NCBI RefSeq assembly: GCF_017487405.1 | Contig: NZ_CP062222.1 | Span: 1,969,001-2,033,000, forward strand | Reading direction: 5' to 3' | DNA length: 64,000 nt | DNA from: Brevundimonas goettingensis | Lineage (GTDB): Bacteria; Pseudomonadota; Alphaproteobacteria; Caulobacterales; Caulobacteraceae | Shown here: positions 1 through 9,071 of the stretch, in pieces | Layout: each line of letters begins with the position of its first letter | How positions within the stretch are numbered: position 1 is the stretch's first letter | Notes under the pieces: model-generated | The model's input: the letters and a program-made list of their open reading frames with translations, nothing else | Databases searched by the model: none | Told to the model about the DNA's origin: nothing | Program-made: the position numbers and the translations under genes

Positions 1-652
1 GGTTGAAATAGCCGGGGGACTTCTTCAGCCGGTCGAGAATCTGGTGCGGATGCAGGGCGCTCCAGTCCGACAGGACCAGCACATGCTCGCGGTCGTACTC
101 GACCGGATCGGGCGTCAAGGGGTCGATGATCAGCGGGCCATAGAGGCCGATCGCCTCCTGCATGTTGGAGTGGCTGTGATACCAGTAGGTCCCGTGCTGG
201 CGGACCAGGAACTCGTAGACGAAGGTCTCGCGCGGCCGGATGCCGGGGAAGCTGATGCCCGGCACCCCGTCCATCTGGAACGGCAGCAGCAGGCCGTGCC
301 AGTGGATGGACGTGTCCTCGTCCAGGGTGTTGGTCACCGACAGCCGCGCCGTCTGGCCTTCGCGCAGCCGGATCAGCGGTCCGGGCAGGCTGCCGTTGAC
401 GGTCACCGCATGGGCCGTCTTGCCGCCTGCGGTAAACATCTGATGGCCGATGCTGAGGGCGACCTCGGGACCGTTCAAGGGCTCGGCCAGCGATCCCGGC
501 GACACCGTCCGCGCCCAGGCCGGGGTCAGTCCCTGCAGCATCGCCAGACCGCCGCCGAGCGCACCGCCCCTCAGAAGCGCCCGCCGATCCAGTCCTGTCG
601 AAGCCGTCAAACCCAAGTCCTCATTCCCGTCGCCCCGCATCGGATCCGACAT
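1..652 (-). CDS. copA: CopA-type multicopper oxidase, N-terminal part (cut by window edge)
   Basis: Reading the minus strand from ATG at 652 gives 217 uninterrupted codons running off the left edge. Near residue 22 is a twin-arginine motif (DRRALLRGG) followed by a hydrophobic stretch, so export is by Tat. Cupredoxin-type copper-ligand motifs follow in family order: HWHG near residue 117, then HSHS near residue 158. The segment EYDREHVLVLSDW is typical of the copper-resistance CopA family, which oxidises Cu(I) in the periplasm. About two thirds of the protein, including the C-terminal type 1 copper site, lies outside the window. A second ATG at 640 also keeps the Tat motif. Neither start has a clear Shine-Dalgarno sequence. 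Confidence 0.85.
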   Translation of the reverse strand, partial: MSDPMRGDGNEDLGLTASTGLDRRALLRGGALGGGLAMLQGLTPAWARTVSPGSLAEPLNGPEVALSIGHQMFTAGGKTAHAVTVNGSLPGPLIRLREGQTARLSVTNTLDEDTSIHWHGLLLPFQMDGVPGISFPGIRPRETFVYEFLVRQHGTYWYHSHSNMQEAIGLYGPLIIDPLTPDPVEYDREHVLVLSDWSALHPHQILDRLKKSPGYFN

Positions 653-719
653 CGGATCGGACCAGGCGTGTCTTTCACAGTTGGCCATTCGACGCACGTC
701 ACGGACGGTCACCGACGCA

Positions 720-752
720 TTTGTTGCACCCCTTTGTTGCGCCCTTTGTTGC
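720..752. repeat. Three direct copies of TTTGTTGC in the copA/ugd gap
   Basis: The octamer TTTGTTGC starts at 720, 733 and 745, spaced 13 and 12 bases, in the 153-base gap between divergent copA and ugd. Near-helical spacing of an exact 8-mer in GC-rich DNA suggests a regulator-binding array or promoter element. No matching regulator is recognised. Confidence 0.5.
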
Positions 753-779
753 GCGATGGGGGGCCGCGAGCTAGCTAGC

Positions 780-795
780 CCCTCGACGTCGAGGG
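780..795. promoter_or_regulatory. 16-bp perfect palindrome overlapping the ugd Shine-Dalgarno
   Basis: CCCTCGACGTCGAGGG is perfectly self-complementary. Its last bases form the GGGAG ribosome-binding site of ugd (793-797, eight bases before ATG 806). It could be an operator, or an RNA hairpin that hides the ribosome-binding site. Confidence 0.4.
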
Positions 796-805
796 AGTAC
801 GACCA

Positions 806-2110
806 ATGCGTATCGCCATGATCGGCACCGGCTATGTCGGGCTGGTGTCCGGAGCCTGTTTCGCCGACTTCGGTCATACCGTTACATGCATCGACAAGGA
901 CGCGGGCAAGATCGAGCGCCTGCATCAGGGGATCATGCCGATCTTCGAGCCCGGGCTGGACCGTCTGGTCGAGACCAATGTCGCCGGCGGACGGCTGTCC
1001 TTCGCCGTGGACGGGGCTGAAGCCATCAAGGCCGCCGATGCCGTTTTCATCGCCGTGGGCACCCCCTCGCGGCGCGGCGACGGCCATGCCGACCTCAGCT
1101 TCGTCTATGCGGTCGCCCGGGAAGTCGCCGAGCTGATGGACGGCTTCACCGTGGTCGTGACCAAGTCGACCGTACCGGTCGGCACCGGCGACGAGATCGA
1201 GCGCATCATCCGCGAGATTCGCCCGGACGCCGACTTCGCCGTCGTCTCCAACCCCGAGTTCCTACGCGAAGGCGCCGCCATCGACGACTTCAAACGCCCC
1301 GACCGCGTCGTGGTCGGCGTCGAGGACGACCGCGCCCGCGCCGTCATGGCCGAGATCTATCGCCCGCTGAACCTCAACGAGAGCCCGCTGCTGTACGTCG
1401 GCCGCCGCACCTCGGAACTGATCAAATACGCCGCCAACGCCTTCCTGGCGCTGAAGATCACCTTCATCAACGAGATGGCAGACCTGTGCGAGGCCGTGGA
1501 CGCCAACGTCCAGCAGGTCGCGCGCGGCATCGGTCTGGACAATAGGATCGGCTCGAAATTCCTGCACGCCGGCCCCGGCTACGGCGGCTCCTGCTTCCCC
1601 AAGGACACCCTGGCCCTGGTCCGCACGGCCAGCGACGCCGGCACGCCCGTGCGGCTGGTCGAGACCACGGTCGCCGTCAACGACGCCCGCAAGAAGGCCA
1701 TGGCCGGGCGCGTCGAGAAGGCGCTGGATGGGGAGCTCAAGAACAAGACCATCGCGGTCCTGGGCCTGACCTTCAAACCGAACACCGACGACATGCGCGA
1801 CGCGCCGTCTCTGGACGTGATCCCCGCCCTGATCGCCGCCGGCGCCACGGTTCAGGCCTTCGATCCCGAGGGGATGCATGAGGCCGGCAAGATGCTGACC
1901 GGCGTCGACTTCAAGGAAGATCCCTACGCCGCCATCACCGGCGCCGACGTTGTGGTCATCCTGACCGAGTGGGACCAGTTCCGGGCCCTCGACCTCGACA
2001 AGGTCAAGCTGCTGCTCAAGACGCCGATCGTCGTCGATCTGCGCAACGTCTACCGCCCCGACGACATGCGCGCCCGCGGCTTCAAATACACCTCGATCGG
2101 CCGGGCCTGA
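806..2110 (+). CDS. ugd: UDP-glucose 6-dehydrogenase
   Basis: The 434-aa protein oxidises UDP-glucose to UDP-glucuronate with NAD+, supplying uronic acid precursors for envelope and extracellular polysaccharides. The N-terminus carries the NAD-binding GTGYVG motif at residues 7-12. The catalytic cysteine is C263 within GYGGSCFPKDT, the hallmark of the family, and length is normal. ATG 806 has GGGAG eight bases upstream. The gene stands alone: divergent from copA, convergent with the M28 peptidase gene, and closed by a strong hairpin. It could in principle act on another UDP-sugar such as UDP-ManNAc, but the sequence reads as a standard UDP-glucose enzyme. Confidence 0.93.
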   Translation: MRIAMIGTGYVGLVSGACFADFGHTVTCIDKDAGKIERLHQGIMPIFEPGLDRLVETNVAGGRLSFAVDGAEAIKAADAVFIAVGTPSRRGDGHADLSFVYAVAREVAELMDGFTVVVTKSTVPVGTGDEIERIIREIRPDADFAVVSNPEFLREGAAIDDFKRPDRVVVGVEDDRARAVMAEIYRPLNLNESPLLYVGRRTSELIKYAANAFLALKITFINEMADLCEAVDANVQQVARGIGLDNRIGSKFLHAGPGYGGSCFPKDTLALVRTASDAGTPVRLVETTVAVNDARKKAMAGRVEKALDGELKNKTIAVLGLTFKPNTDDMRDAPSLDVIPALIAAGATVQAFDPEGMHEAGKMLTGVDFKEDPYAAITGADVVVILTEWDQFRALDLDKVKLLLKTPIVVDLRNVYRPDDMRARGFKYTSIGRA

Positions 2111-2118
2111 GCCCAGCT

Positions 2119-2147
2119 CCTCACCGGCCTGTCGCAGGCCGGTGAGG
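2119..2147. terminator. Terminator hairpin between convergent genes
   Basis: A perfect 13-bp stem (arms 2119-2131 and 2135-2147) closes on a TCG loop, nine bases after the ugd stop and eleven bases beyond the stop of the M28 peptidase gene. There is no U-tract on either strand, so termination efficiency is uncertain. It probably serves both genes. Confidence 0.6.
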
Positions 2148-2158
2148 GATAGCGAGCC

Positions 2159-3589
2159 TTACTGGGCGGCCGGCTTCGGCATGGCCGAGCGGAACTCCAC
2201 GTTCGAATTGGCGATCAGCCAGACCAGCGCCGTCCAGGCGGCGACGTTCTGGTTCAGCTGGGCCGGGTCGATCTTGTCCAGCGTATCGTTCGCCGTGTGG
2301 TGCAGGTCGAAGTAGCGGGTCCCATCCTGCTTGAGGCCGAACACCGGCACGCCCGCCTCGGCCAGTGGCCCGACGTCCGCACCGCCCTCGGTCTCGGGCC
2401 GGGCCGAGGTCAGGACGCCGATCGGATAGAGGACGCGCGTGACGATGCGCTGGAACGCCGTCCCTTGCGCGCCCGGCGGCAGGGCGAAGGCATAGACGCG
2501 GTCTGCGCCGAAGTCGCTCTCGCCCGCGATGATGTGGTCGGCGACCTTGCCGCCCTGCTCCCGCGCATAGGCGCCGCCGCCGTTGCCGGTATTGGTCGGC
2601 TGGGCCACCTCTTCCGACCCGTACAGGATCACGCGGATGGTGCGTTCAGGCCTCTGGCCGCTCTCGGCGATCGCCTTGGCCGCCGCGATGGTGATGGCCC
2701 CGCCCGCGCCGTCGTCGATGGCGCCGGTGCCCAGATCCCAGCTGTCCATGTGCGAACCCAGGACGATGACCTCATTCGGACGCGTCCGGCCCGGGATGTC
2801 GGCGATCACGTTCTGGGAGTGGGTCTCATAGACATGGGCGGTCGAGGACAGCCGCACCCGCACCGTCTGGCCGAGGTCCATCAGCCGGGCGATCTGGTCG
2901 GCGTCGGGCGCGGAGACAGCGAAACCCGGAATGGCTACCTTGCCGTCGACATAGCGGGTCGTGCCCGTGTGCGGCAGGCGGTTCTCGTCGGAGCCGACCG
3001 AGCGGATCAGAAAGGCCGCGGCCCCCTTCTTCGCCGCCACATCGGGACCGGCGCCGCGGATGCGCGTCTGCGGGCCATAGCCCGAACCGTCCTGCATGGC
3101 GTGCATCTGGCCCACGTCGACGAGGGCGATCTTGCCGGCCAGCGAGCCGTCCGGAACGGCCTGCAGGGCTTCCAGGCTGGTGAAGCGCACCACCTCGGCC
3201 TCGATCCCGCCTTCAGGCGTGGCGGGCGAATGGCCGAGCGCGGCCACGGCCAGGGGCTGCGGATTGTCGCCGAGGATCGAGCCGCTGTCCTGACCCCGTT
3301 CCCAGCCGACCAGCGGGAACTCCTGGATGTGCACGTTCTGGAAGCCGAGGCCCTTCAGATAGTCGGCGGCCCAGGCGGCGGCGGCCTGTTCCGAATGCGA
3401 GCCCGCCGGGCGCGGACCGAAGCGGGTCGTGAGCTGGGTGACGTAGTCGAGGGCGACGTTGGAAGTCATCGCCTTGTCGCGCAGCAGCTCGGCCTGACGG
3501 ATGGTCGCCTCGTCCTGTGCGGAGGCCGCGAACGGAGCGGCGGCGAAGGCGAGCGCAAGGGCGCTGGCGGCGAGCAGACGGCGGGACAT
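2159..3589 (-). CDS. Secreted M28-family metallopeptidase
   Basis: From ATG 3589 (GGAG about nine bases upstream) the protein is 476 aa with a Sec signal peptide (MSRRLLAASALALAFAAAPF, cut near residue 24). Dizinc aminopeptidase motifs are visible: GSHMDSWD with H280 and a following Asp, then DDGAGG, then GSEE with the catalytic and bridging acids, and near the C-terminus DLHHTANDT supplying the last zinc histidine. This matches periplasmic M28 aminopeptidases or glutamate carboxypeptidase II relatives that trim peptides. The reading frame is open for another 42 codons upstream, but that extension would bury the signal peptide. Natural substrates cannot be read from sequence. Confidence 0.87.
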   Translation of the reverse strand: MSRRLLAASALALAFAAAPFAASAQDEATIRQAELLRDKAMTSNVALDYVTQLTTRFGPRPAGSHSEQAAAAWAADYLKGLGFQNVHIQEFPLVGWERGQDSGSILGDNPQPLAVAALGHSPATPEGGIEAEVVRFTSLEALQAVPDGSLAGKIALVDVGQMHAMQDGSGYGPQTRIRGAGPDVAAKKGAAAFLIRSVGSDENRLPHTGTTRYVDGKVAIPGFAVSAPDADQIARLMDLGQTVRVRLSSTAHVYETHSQNVIADIPGRTRPNEVIVLGSHMDSWDLGTGAIDDGAGGAITIAAAKAIAESGQRPERTIRVILYGSEEVAQPTNTGNGGGAYAREQGGKVADHIIAGESDFGADRVYAFALPPGAQGTAFQRIVTRVLYPIGVLTSARPETEGGADVGPLAEAGVPVFGLKQDGTRYFDLHHTANDTLDKIDPAQLNQNVAAWTALVWLIANSNVEFRSAMPKPAAQ

Positions 3590-3668
3590 GGAACGACTCC
3601 GGACAAACGGGAAGCGTGACCCTAACGGCTCCGCCGCATCCGGCAAGGCGTCTGCGTCAGCCCCAGGG

Positions 3669-4259
3669 TCAACCGTTGTCAGCAGCCTGTGCAAACAGGT
3701 CGGCCAGGTCCGCATCGACCTGATCGGGCGCGGTCAGCTCGACCACGGCCGACAGCCGCTCCGACCAGCTTTCCTTCTTCACCGATGGAGACAGCCGCGG
3801 AGAGACGGCGGGCTCGAGTTTGACACCCAGCAGCAGCCCGCCGGTCTTCAGCGGACGCGCCGCCGCGAACTGCACCGCGCGCGAGAAGGAGGTGAAGCTC
3901 TTCCTCTGACCCGAGATGACGCCGTCCAGCCTACCCGCCACAGCCTCCACCGCCTCCAGCACCGCCAGAGAGCCGGGCTCTTTCCACAGGGCGGCGCGCA
4001 GGTCGGGCTCGTCCCAGCCCATGCCGGCGCCTTCGGTCTTCAGACTGTCGAGGATGAAGGCGGCGCTGTTCTGGCCGACGCCGTGCTCGGCCTTCAGCCA
4101 GGTCATCCGGGCGCGTGGTTTGGTCTCGGGGCAGGTCTTCATGATCTCGAGCCACTCGGACATGGGCTTGCCGGTGTTCTTCTCGAAATTGGCCTGGACG
4201 GTGGCGAACCACTTCTGCTGGCGTTCGGTCAGGACGAGGGTGGTCAGGACGGGGGCCAT
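3669..4259 (-). CDS. DUF4287/DUF5655 domain protein
   Basis: The 196-aa soluble protein has an N-terminal DUF4287-like helical segment (about residues 12-60, containing NFEKNTGKPMSEW and later LKAEHGVGQNSAA). Its C-terminal half resembles DUF5655. The latter is distantly related to small DNA-associated domains, but no biochemical function is established. ATG 4259 lies three bases after the stop of the upstream holin-like gene, so the two are cotranscribed. No signal peptide or membrane segment is seen. Confidence 0.7.
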   Translation of the reverse strand: MAPVLTTLVLTERQQKWFATVQANFEKNTGKPMSEWLEIMKTCPETKPRARMTWLKAEHGVGQNSAAFILDSLKTEGAGMGWDEPDLRAALWKEPGSLAVLEAVEAVAGRLDGVISGQRKSFTSFSRAVQFAAARPLKTGGLLLGVKLEPAVSPRLSPSVKKESWSERLSAVVELTAPDQVDADLADLFAQAADNG

Positions 4260-4262
4260 GGC

Positions 4263-4613
4263 TCAGGCCTTTCCGTCGCTGATGAAGGCGCCGGCCAGCC
4301 AGCTGACGATGCCGGTGATGATCGCCGCCCCGATACCCGCGGCCAGGCCGTCGACGACGAAGCCGCCCAGCAGCACCGCCACCAGTCCGATCATCGCCGC
4401 GTTCACCACCAGGAGGAACAGGCCCAGGGTGATGACGGTGATCGGGAAGGTCAGAACCGTCAGGATCGGCCGCACGATGGCGTTGACGATCCCCAGCAGG
4501 ATGGCCGCCAGCAGCAGGGTCCCGGTATCGGTGAAACTGACCCCCGGCACGATCCGCGAGGCCAGCCAGAGGCCAAGGGCGGTGACGAGGAACTGGGCGA
4601 TGAAACGCAGCAT
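4263..4613 (-). CDS. Phage holin family IV-like small membrane protein
   Basis: The 116-aa protein consists almost entirely of four hydrophobic helices separated by short turns, with the family pattern ALGLWLASRIVPGVSF at its N-terminus and VNAIVRPIL in the middle. These YvlD/holin-IV proteins are chromosomal in many bacteria and are not evidence of a prophage. Start ATG 4613 fits the conserved N-terminus. An upstream in-frame ATG at 4652 with AGGA close by would add 13 polar residues. Function in Caulobacterales is unknown. Confidence 0.75.
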   Translation of the reverse strand: MLRFIAQFLVTALGLWLASRIVPGVSFTDTGTLLLAAILLGIVNAIVRPILTVLTFPITVITLGLFLLVVNAAMIGLVAVLLGGFVVDGLAAGIGAAIITGIVSWLAGAFISDGKA

Positions 4614-4744
4614 GGAGGGCGCCTGTCTGTGGTGGTTCCGACACTCTGCCATCGATCCTGTGCGGCGTCTTCACCGGCGCTGGAACCGCGACCGTCCACG
4701 TGCACTATGGGTGCGAACCCTCTCTCCCCGCAAAGGACACTCCC

Positions 4745-5053
4745 ATGACCGATCAGCGCATCAATGGCGGCCTCTCGAACCTCGGCGGCAAGCTGCAGGA
4801 AGGTCTGGGCAAGCTGACCGGCGACACCAGGCTTCAGCTCGACGGCAAGCTGGATCAGGTGAAAGGCAAATACCTCGACGGCTACGGCAAGGTCATCGAC
4901 GGCCTCGACGGCTTCGTGGCCAAGGCCCCGACTGATCTGCAGGAGCCGGCCCGCGTCGGCCTCGACTTCGCGCGCAAGAAGCCCTTCCTGACCACGGCCA
5001 TCGTCGCGGGCCTCGGCCTGCTGCTGGCCGGCGCGGGCCGCCGCCGCCGCTGA
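4745..5053 (+). CDS. CsbD-like stress protein with C-terminal membrane anchor
   Basis: The 102-aa product starts with a CsbD-like repeat region (GGKLQEGLGKLTGDTRLQLD followed by GKLDQVKGKYLDG) and ends in a hydrophobic helix (TAIVAGLGLLLAGAG) capped by RRRR. CsbD proteins are small, abundant general-stress proteins of unknown mechanism; this one appears to be tail-anchored. ATG 4745 has AAAGGA upstream at good spacing. It is monocistronic with a strong terminator immediately downstream. Confidence 0.8.
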   Translation: MTDQRINGGLSNLGGKLQEGLGKLTGDTRLQLDGKLDQVKGKYLDGYGKVIDGLDGFVAKAPTDLQEPARVGLDFARKKPFLTTAIVAGLGLLLAGAGRRRR

Positions 5054-5074
5054 GTTCGGCACTGACTGTATGAG

Positions 5075-5105
5075 AAAGGCCCGGACGGCGACGTCCGGGC
5101 CTTTT
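5075..5105 (+). terminator. Rho-independent terminator of the CsbD-like gene
   Basis: Arms 5075-5087 and 5092-5104 form a 13-bp stem closed by a GCGA tetraloop and end in a short T-run (CCTTTT). It sits 21 bases after the stop codon. Confidence 0.85.
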
Positions 5106-5110
5106 GCGTT

Positions 5111-6058
5111 TCAGGACGCCGTCCTGGGCAGGATGGCCGCGATCCGTTCGGCGCCGGTCAGGATCTCCTGATGCGGCGGCCCGCCTTCGCCGCCCGGGCC
5201 GCCGGGACCGAAGCCGCCCGGCGGCGGACCCCGCATTCCGCCCGGAGGGGGACCGTTCATGCCGCCCGGAGGCGGTCCCATCATCCCCGGCGGCGGTCCA
5301 CCCGGACCACCGGGCCCGAAGCCCAACTCCTGAGACCGCGCGGTCCGGCCGACGCCGAGGGTCACGGTCATCGCATAGTGGTCGGCCTGTTCGCTGATGG
5401 CGCCGAAGGTCGACCAGCCCTGCCCCTGGGCGATGCCGTCGGTGCGGTTCAGGGTGTCGCGCGTCTGGCCCTCGCGCACATAGCCGGGGGCATGGGCGTA
5501 GAGCCATTCGCTCAGGGCGTCGGGGAAGAAGAGCTGGCAGGTCAGGACATTGGTCGTGCCCTCTTTGTCGAGGAACACCTTCACATGCACATGGGGCGTG
5601 CGGCCCTGATACCAACCCGGATAGACGGTCAGGAAGTGGGCTGTGCCGTCCACCCCCGTCGGCTGATGCCCACGCAGGAAGGTCTCGCCCTCGGTCGTGC
5701 CGGTCGGCCCCTGCCCTTCATAGCCGGAGTAGACGCCTAGCGCGTCGCAGTGCCAGATGTCGACGCGGGCGTCCTTGATCGGCGCACAGGTCGCCCCCTC
5801 GAGAACCTTGATGGCGATGCGGAGAGGCAGGCCCTTGCGGCCCTCGGTGATGTCCGCCCGCTCCAGCTTCGGATCGAACCAGTAGGGCCCCTGGGTCGCC
5901 TGGGGCGTGATCAGGCAGACTTCGCCGGCCGCGGTGGCGCCGGTGGTCGTCGTCCTCGCGCTGGCGGGCCCGGCCACGGCCGCGAAACCTCCGAACAGGC
6001 CGGCGGTCAGGGCGTGACGGCGGGACAGGGCGATGTTGATCTTGGTGTCTTCCGGCAA
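5111..6058 (-). CDS. Tat-exported intradiol dioxygenase-like protein with Pro/Gly-rich tail
   Basis: The 315-aa protein has a twin-arginine signal (SRRHALTAGLFGGF), then an intradiol ring-cleavage dioxygenase core: DIWHCDALGVYSGY, then TVYPGWYQGRTPHVHVKV, giving the Tyr/Tyr/His/His non-heme iron ligands. The last 60 residues are a low-complexity tail built of GPPPGGM-type repeats. No ATG or GTG lies between the Tat signal and the clpA terminator. TTG at 6058, preceded by GAGAG, is the best start, because the only ATG (6181) lies beyond that terminator. Family members open catechol-type rings with O2. Exported versions may act on extracellular aromatics, but the substrate is unknown. Confidence 0.82.
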   Translation of the reverse strand: MPEDTKINIALSRRHALTAGLFGGFAAVAGPASARTTTTGATAAGEVCLITPQATQGPYWFDPKLERADITEGRKGLPLRIAIKVLEGATCAPIKDARVDIWHCDALGVYSGYEGQGPTGTTEGETFLRGHQPTGVDGTAHFLTVYPGWYQGRTPHVHVKVFLDKEGTTNVLTCQLFFPDALSEWLYAHAPGYVREGQTRDTLNRTDGIAQGQGWSTFGAISEQADHYAMTVTLGVGRTARSQELGFGPGGPGGPPPGMMGPPPGGMNGPPPGGMRGPPPGGFGPGGPGGEGGPPHQEILTGAERIAAILPRTAS

Positions 6059-6145
6059 GGCGGCTCTCTCTTCAGTCTGAACCCGAGCCTTAAAGACCCT
6101 GCGAGCCGCGCGTGTTTCAGCGCTGCAACGCCTGAGACAAACGAA

Positions 6146-6176
6146 GAAAAAGGCCCCGGCGTTTCCACCGGGGCCT
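6146..6176 (-). terminator. Rho-independent terminator of clpS-clpA
   Basis: On the minus strand a 9-bp GC stem (6176-6168 with 6159-6151) and an 8-nt loop are followed by a run of five to six T, 25 bases after the clpA stop. Confidence 0.85.
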
Positions 6177-6200
6177 CCCACTTTCAGCCTGTGACGGTCG

Positions 6201-8510
6201 CTAGACCGCCTGTTCCTCGTTGGCGGCTTCCTTGACCGCTTCGCCGCTCGCCGAGGCGATGTCGAAGGCGATCTTGCCGTCCTTGAGCAGAACCTTGACG
6301 TGGCCGCCGCGGGTGAGGCGTCCGAACAGGATGTCGTCGGCCAGCGGCTTCTTGATGTTCTCCTGAATGACCCGGCCCAGGGGGCGCGCGCCGTACAGTT
6401 CGTCGAAGCCGTTCTTGGCCAGCCAGTCGGCAGCGTCGTCCGACAGTTCGATGGTGATGTTGCGATCCGCCAGCTGGGCTTCCAGCTGCAGGACGAACTT
6501 GGTCACCACCTGACGGATGGTCTCGGGCTGCAGCGGCTTGAAGCTGACGATGGCGTCCAGACGGTTGCGGAACTCCGGCGCGAACAGGCGCTGGATGGCC
6601 TTGTCGTCCTCGCCCTCGACCTTGCCGCGGCCGAAGCCGATCGAGGCCCGGGCATTGTCGGCGGCACCCGCATTGGTGGTCATGATCAGGACCACGTTGC
6701 GGAAGTCGACCTTCTTGCCGATGGCGTCGGTCAGCATCCCGTTGTCCATCACCTGCAGCAGGATGTTGTAGACGTCGGGGTGGGCCTTCTCGATCTCGTC
6801 CAGCAGGACCACGGCGTGCGGGTGCTGGTCGACGGCGTCGGTCAGCAGGCCGCCCTGGTCATGGCCGACATAGCCCGGAGGCGCGCCGATCAGACGCGAG
6901 ACGGTGTGCCGCTCCATGTACTCCGACATGTCGAAGCGCAGCATCTCGATGCCGAGCGTGGAGGCCAGCTGCTTGGCGACCTCGGTCTTGCCCACGCCGG
7001 TCGGGCCGGCGAACAGGAAGGAGCCGATGGGCTTCTGCGGATCGCGCAGCCCCGCCCGGGCCAGCTTCATGGCCGAGGAGACCTGTTCGATCGCCGCGTC
7101 CTGGCCGAAGACGGCGCGGTTCAGGTCGGTCTGCAGTTCGCGCAGGCCTTCGACGTCGGACTTGGAGACCGACTTCGGCGGGATGCGGGCCATCTTGGCG
7201 ATGACGGCCTCGACCTCCTTCTGACCGATGACCTTCTTCCGCTTGGACTCGGCCAGCAGCATCTGCGAGGCGCCGGCCTCGTCGATGACGTCGATCGCCT
7301 TGTCCGGCAGTTTGCGGTCCGTCATGTAGCGGGCCGACAGCTCGACCGCCGAGCGGATGGCCGCCTCGGTATAGCGCAGCTTGTGGTGGCTCTCGTACGA
7401 GGCCTTGAGGCCGCGCAGGATCTTGATCGAGTCCTCGACCGTCGGCTCGTTGACGTCGATCTTCTGGAAGCGCCGGACCAGGGCCCGGTCCTTCTCGAAA
7501 TGCTGGCGGTATTCCTTGTAGGTCGTCGAACCCATGCAGCGCAGGCTGCCCGAAGCCAGAGCGGGCTTCAGCAGGTTGGACGCATCCATCGCCCCGCCCG
7601 AGGTCGCGCCGGCGCCGATCACCGTGTGGATCTCGTCGATGAACAGGATGGCGTTCTCGTGGTTCTCGAGTTCCTTGACGACCTGCTTCAGCCGCTCCTC
7701 GAAGTCGCCGCGATAGCGCGTCCCGGCCAGAAGAGCGCCCATGTCCAGGCTGTAGATGGTCGCGCCTTCCAGCACGGCCGGGACCTCGTGGTTGACGATC
7801 TTGCGGGCCAGACCTTCGGCGATGGCGGTCTTGCCGACGCCGGGCTCGCCGACCAGCAGCGGGTTGTTCTTGGTGCGCCGGCACAGGATCTGGATGGCGC
7901 GCTCGACCTCGGCGTGACGGCCGATCAGGGGGTCGATCTTGCCCTTCTTCGACTTCTCGTTGAGGTCGACGCAATAGGCTTCCAGCGCCTCGCCGCCCTG
8001 TTTGACGGCGGCGGCGTCCTCGGCCTCCTCAGGCGAGGAGCCCTTGGCGGGGCGGGCCTCGGCGGACCCGGCCTTCTTGGCGATGCCGTGGGCGATGAAG
8101 TTGACCGCATCGTACCGCGTCATGTCCTGCTCCTGCAGGAAGTAGGCGGCGTGGCTTTCGCGCTCGGAGAAGATAGCGACCAGGACGTTGGCGCCGGTCA
8201 CTTCTTCGCGGCCCGAAGACTGGACGTGGATCACCGCGCGCTGAATCACCCGCTGGAAGCCGGCGGTCGGCTTGGCGTCGTCGCCGTCCGAGGTGGCGAG
8301 CGCCGCCAGGTCGGTGTCGACATAGAGCGTCAAGGCGGTCTTGAGATTCTTGAGATCGACGTTGCAGGCGGTCATCACCGCCGTGGCGTCGGGGTCGTCG
8401 ATCAACGCCAGCAGGAGGTGCTCGAGCGTCGCGTACTCATGACGGCGCTCGTTGGCGTAAACCAGGGCACGTTGCAGCGTGTCTTCGAGAGGACGTGAAA
8501 ATGAGGGCAT
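6201..8510 (-). CDS. clpA: ATP-dependent Clp protease ATP-binding subunit ClpA
   Basis: The 769-aa AAA+ unfoldase feeds substrates to ClpP and uses the ClpS adaptor for N-degron proteins. The N-terminal double Clp repeat occupies roughly residues 1-145. AAA module 1 has Walker A GEPGVGKT at 221-228 and Walker B ILFIDE. Module 2 has GPTGVGKT near residue 500 and [13 protein letters not shown]. Length matches ClpA, and the absence of a long coiled-coil insertion separates it from ClpB. The start lies 12 bases after the clpS stop, so clpS-clpA is an operon ending at the 6146-6176 hairpin. Confidence 0.97.
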   Translation of the reverse strand: MPSFSRPLEDTLQRALVYANERRHEYATLEHLLLALIDDPDATAVMTACNVDLKNLKTALTLYVDTDLAALATSDGDDAKPTAGFQRVIQRAVIHVQSSGREEVTGANVLVAIFSERESHAAYFLQEQDMTRYDAVNFIAHGIAKKAGSAEARPAKGSSPEEAEDAAAVKQGGEALEAYCVDLNEKSKKGKIDPLIGRHAEVERAIQILCRRTKNNPLLVGEPGVGKTAIAEGLARKIVNHEVPAVLEGATIYSLDMGALLAGTRYRGDFEERLKQVVKELENHENAILFIDEIHTVIGAGATSGGAMDASNLLKPALASGSLRCMGSTTYKEYRQHFEKDRALVRRFQKIDVNEPTVEDSIKILRGLKASYESHHKLRYTEAAIRSAVELSARYMTDRKLPDKAIDVIDEAGASQMLLAESKRKKVIGQKEVEAVIAKMARIPPKSVSKSDVEGLRELQTDLNRAVFGQDAAIEQVSSAMKLARAGLRDPQKPIGSFLFAGPTGVGKTEVAKQLASTLGIEMLRFDMSEYMERHTVSRLIGAPPGYVGHDQGGLLTDAVDQHPHAVVLLDEIEKAHPDVYNILLQVMDNGMLTDAIGKKVDFRNVVLIMTTNAGAADNARASIGFGRGKVEGEDDKAIQRLFAPEFRNRLDAIVSFKPLQPETIRQVVTKFVLQLEAQLADRNITIELSDDAADWLAKNGFDELYGARPLGRVIQENIKKPLADDILFGRLTRGGHVKVLLKDGKIAFDIASASGEAVKEAANEEQAV

Positions 8511-8522
8511 GGGGAGATCCTC

Positions 8523-8855
8523 TCAGTCTTTTTCCATCGTGCATTGCAGCGGATGCTGGTGACGGCGCGCCGTCTCGACCACCTGGGCGACCTTGGTTTC
8601 GGCCACTTCGTAGGTGAAGACGCCGCACACCCCGACGCCATGCTGGTGCACATGCAGCATGATGCGGGTCGCGTCTTCGCGGCTCTTCTGAAAGAACCGC
8701 TCCAGCACATAGACGACGAATTCCATGGGCGTGTAGTCGTCGTTCAGGATCAGCACCCGATACAGCGAGGGCTTCTGAAGCTTGGGCTTTGTTTCGGTGA
8801 TCGTGGTGGCGCCGAGGCCTCCACCCTGTTGATCACCTGGCCTTTGTGACGGCAT
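8523..8855 (-). CDS. clpS: ClpS adaptor for N-end-rule substrates
   Basis: The 110-aa protein binds the ClpA N-domain and delivers proteins with destabilising N-terminal residues. The conserved core [19 protein letters not shown] and the substrate-pocket region [13 protein letters not shown] are intact. A flexible N-terminal extension rich in Gly, Gln and Pro precedes the core, as usual. ATG 8855 has GGA about nine bases upstream. ATG 8861 (two residues longer) is also possible, whereas the further open frame upstream has no homology. First gene of the clpS-clpA operon. Confidence 0.95.
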   Translation of the reverse strand: MPSQRPGDQQGGGLGATTITETKPKLQKPSLYRVLILNDDYTPMEFVVYVLERFFQKSREDATRIMLHVHQHGVGVCGVFTYEVAETKVAQVVETARRHQHPLQCTMEKD

Positions 8856-9018
8856 TCGCATTCCGGAGTTTCGGGGAGTCGAAACACTAGATAGGCAGTG
8901 TTCGACGGTTTTTAAGCCTCGTCCAGTCACGGGTTTCGTGAACGCCGTTCACGCCCGTCAAACGGTCGCCGCACACGCCGTAAATTCCAGCGTCAAAGCA
9001 AGGCGACCCCAAAATAGC

Positions 9019-9046
9019 TTGACACCTTACATGCGTCAGATATTTC
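9019..9046 (+). promoter_or_regulatory. Candidate sigma-70 promoter of the ArsR-like operon
   Basis: TTGACA at 9019-9024 and TATTTC at 9041-9046 with a 16-bp spacer lie 26 bases before ATG 9072. CTTACATG (9026-9033) and CTTACACATG (9046-9055) form an imperfect direct repeat across the promoter and could be the autoregulatory site of the encoded regulator. Confidence 0.4.
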
Positions 9047-9071
9047 TTACACATGAAAGGACGGATGCATT

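Noticed and set aside
4263..4613. Phage holin as evidence of a prophage
   Set aside because: Holin-IV-like proteins are common chromosomal membrane proteins, and no other phage gene is nearby.
4632..4706. GGAAC motifs on both strands as EcfG promoters of the holin-like and CsbD-like genes
   Set aside because: No CGTT at 16-17 bases in either direction.
6300..8498. 732-codon open frame on the plus strand
   Set aside because: Exact antisense shadow of clpA caused by high GC codon bias; composition lacks any protein-like motif.
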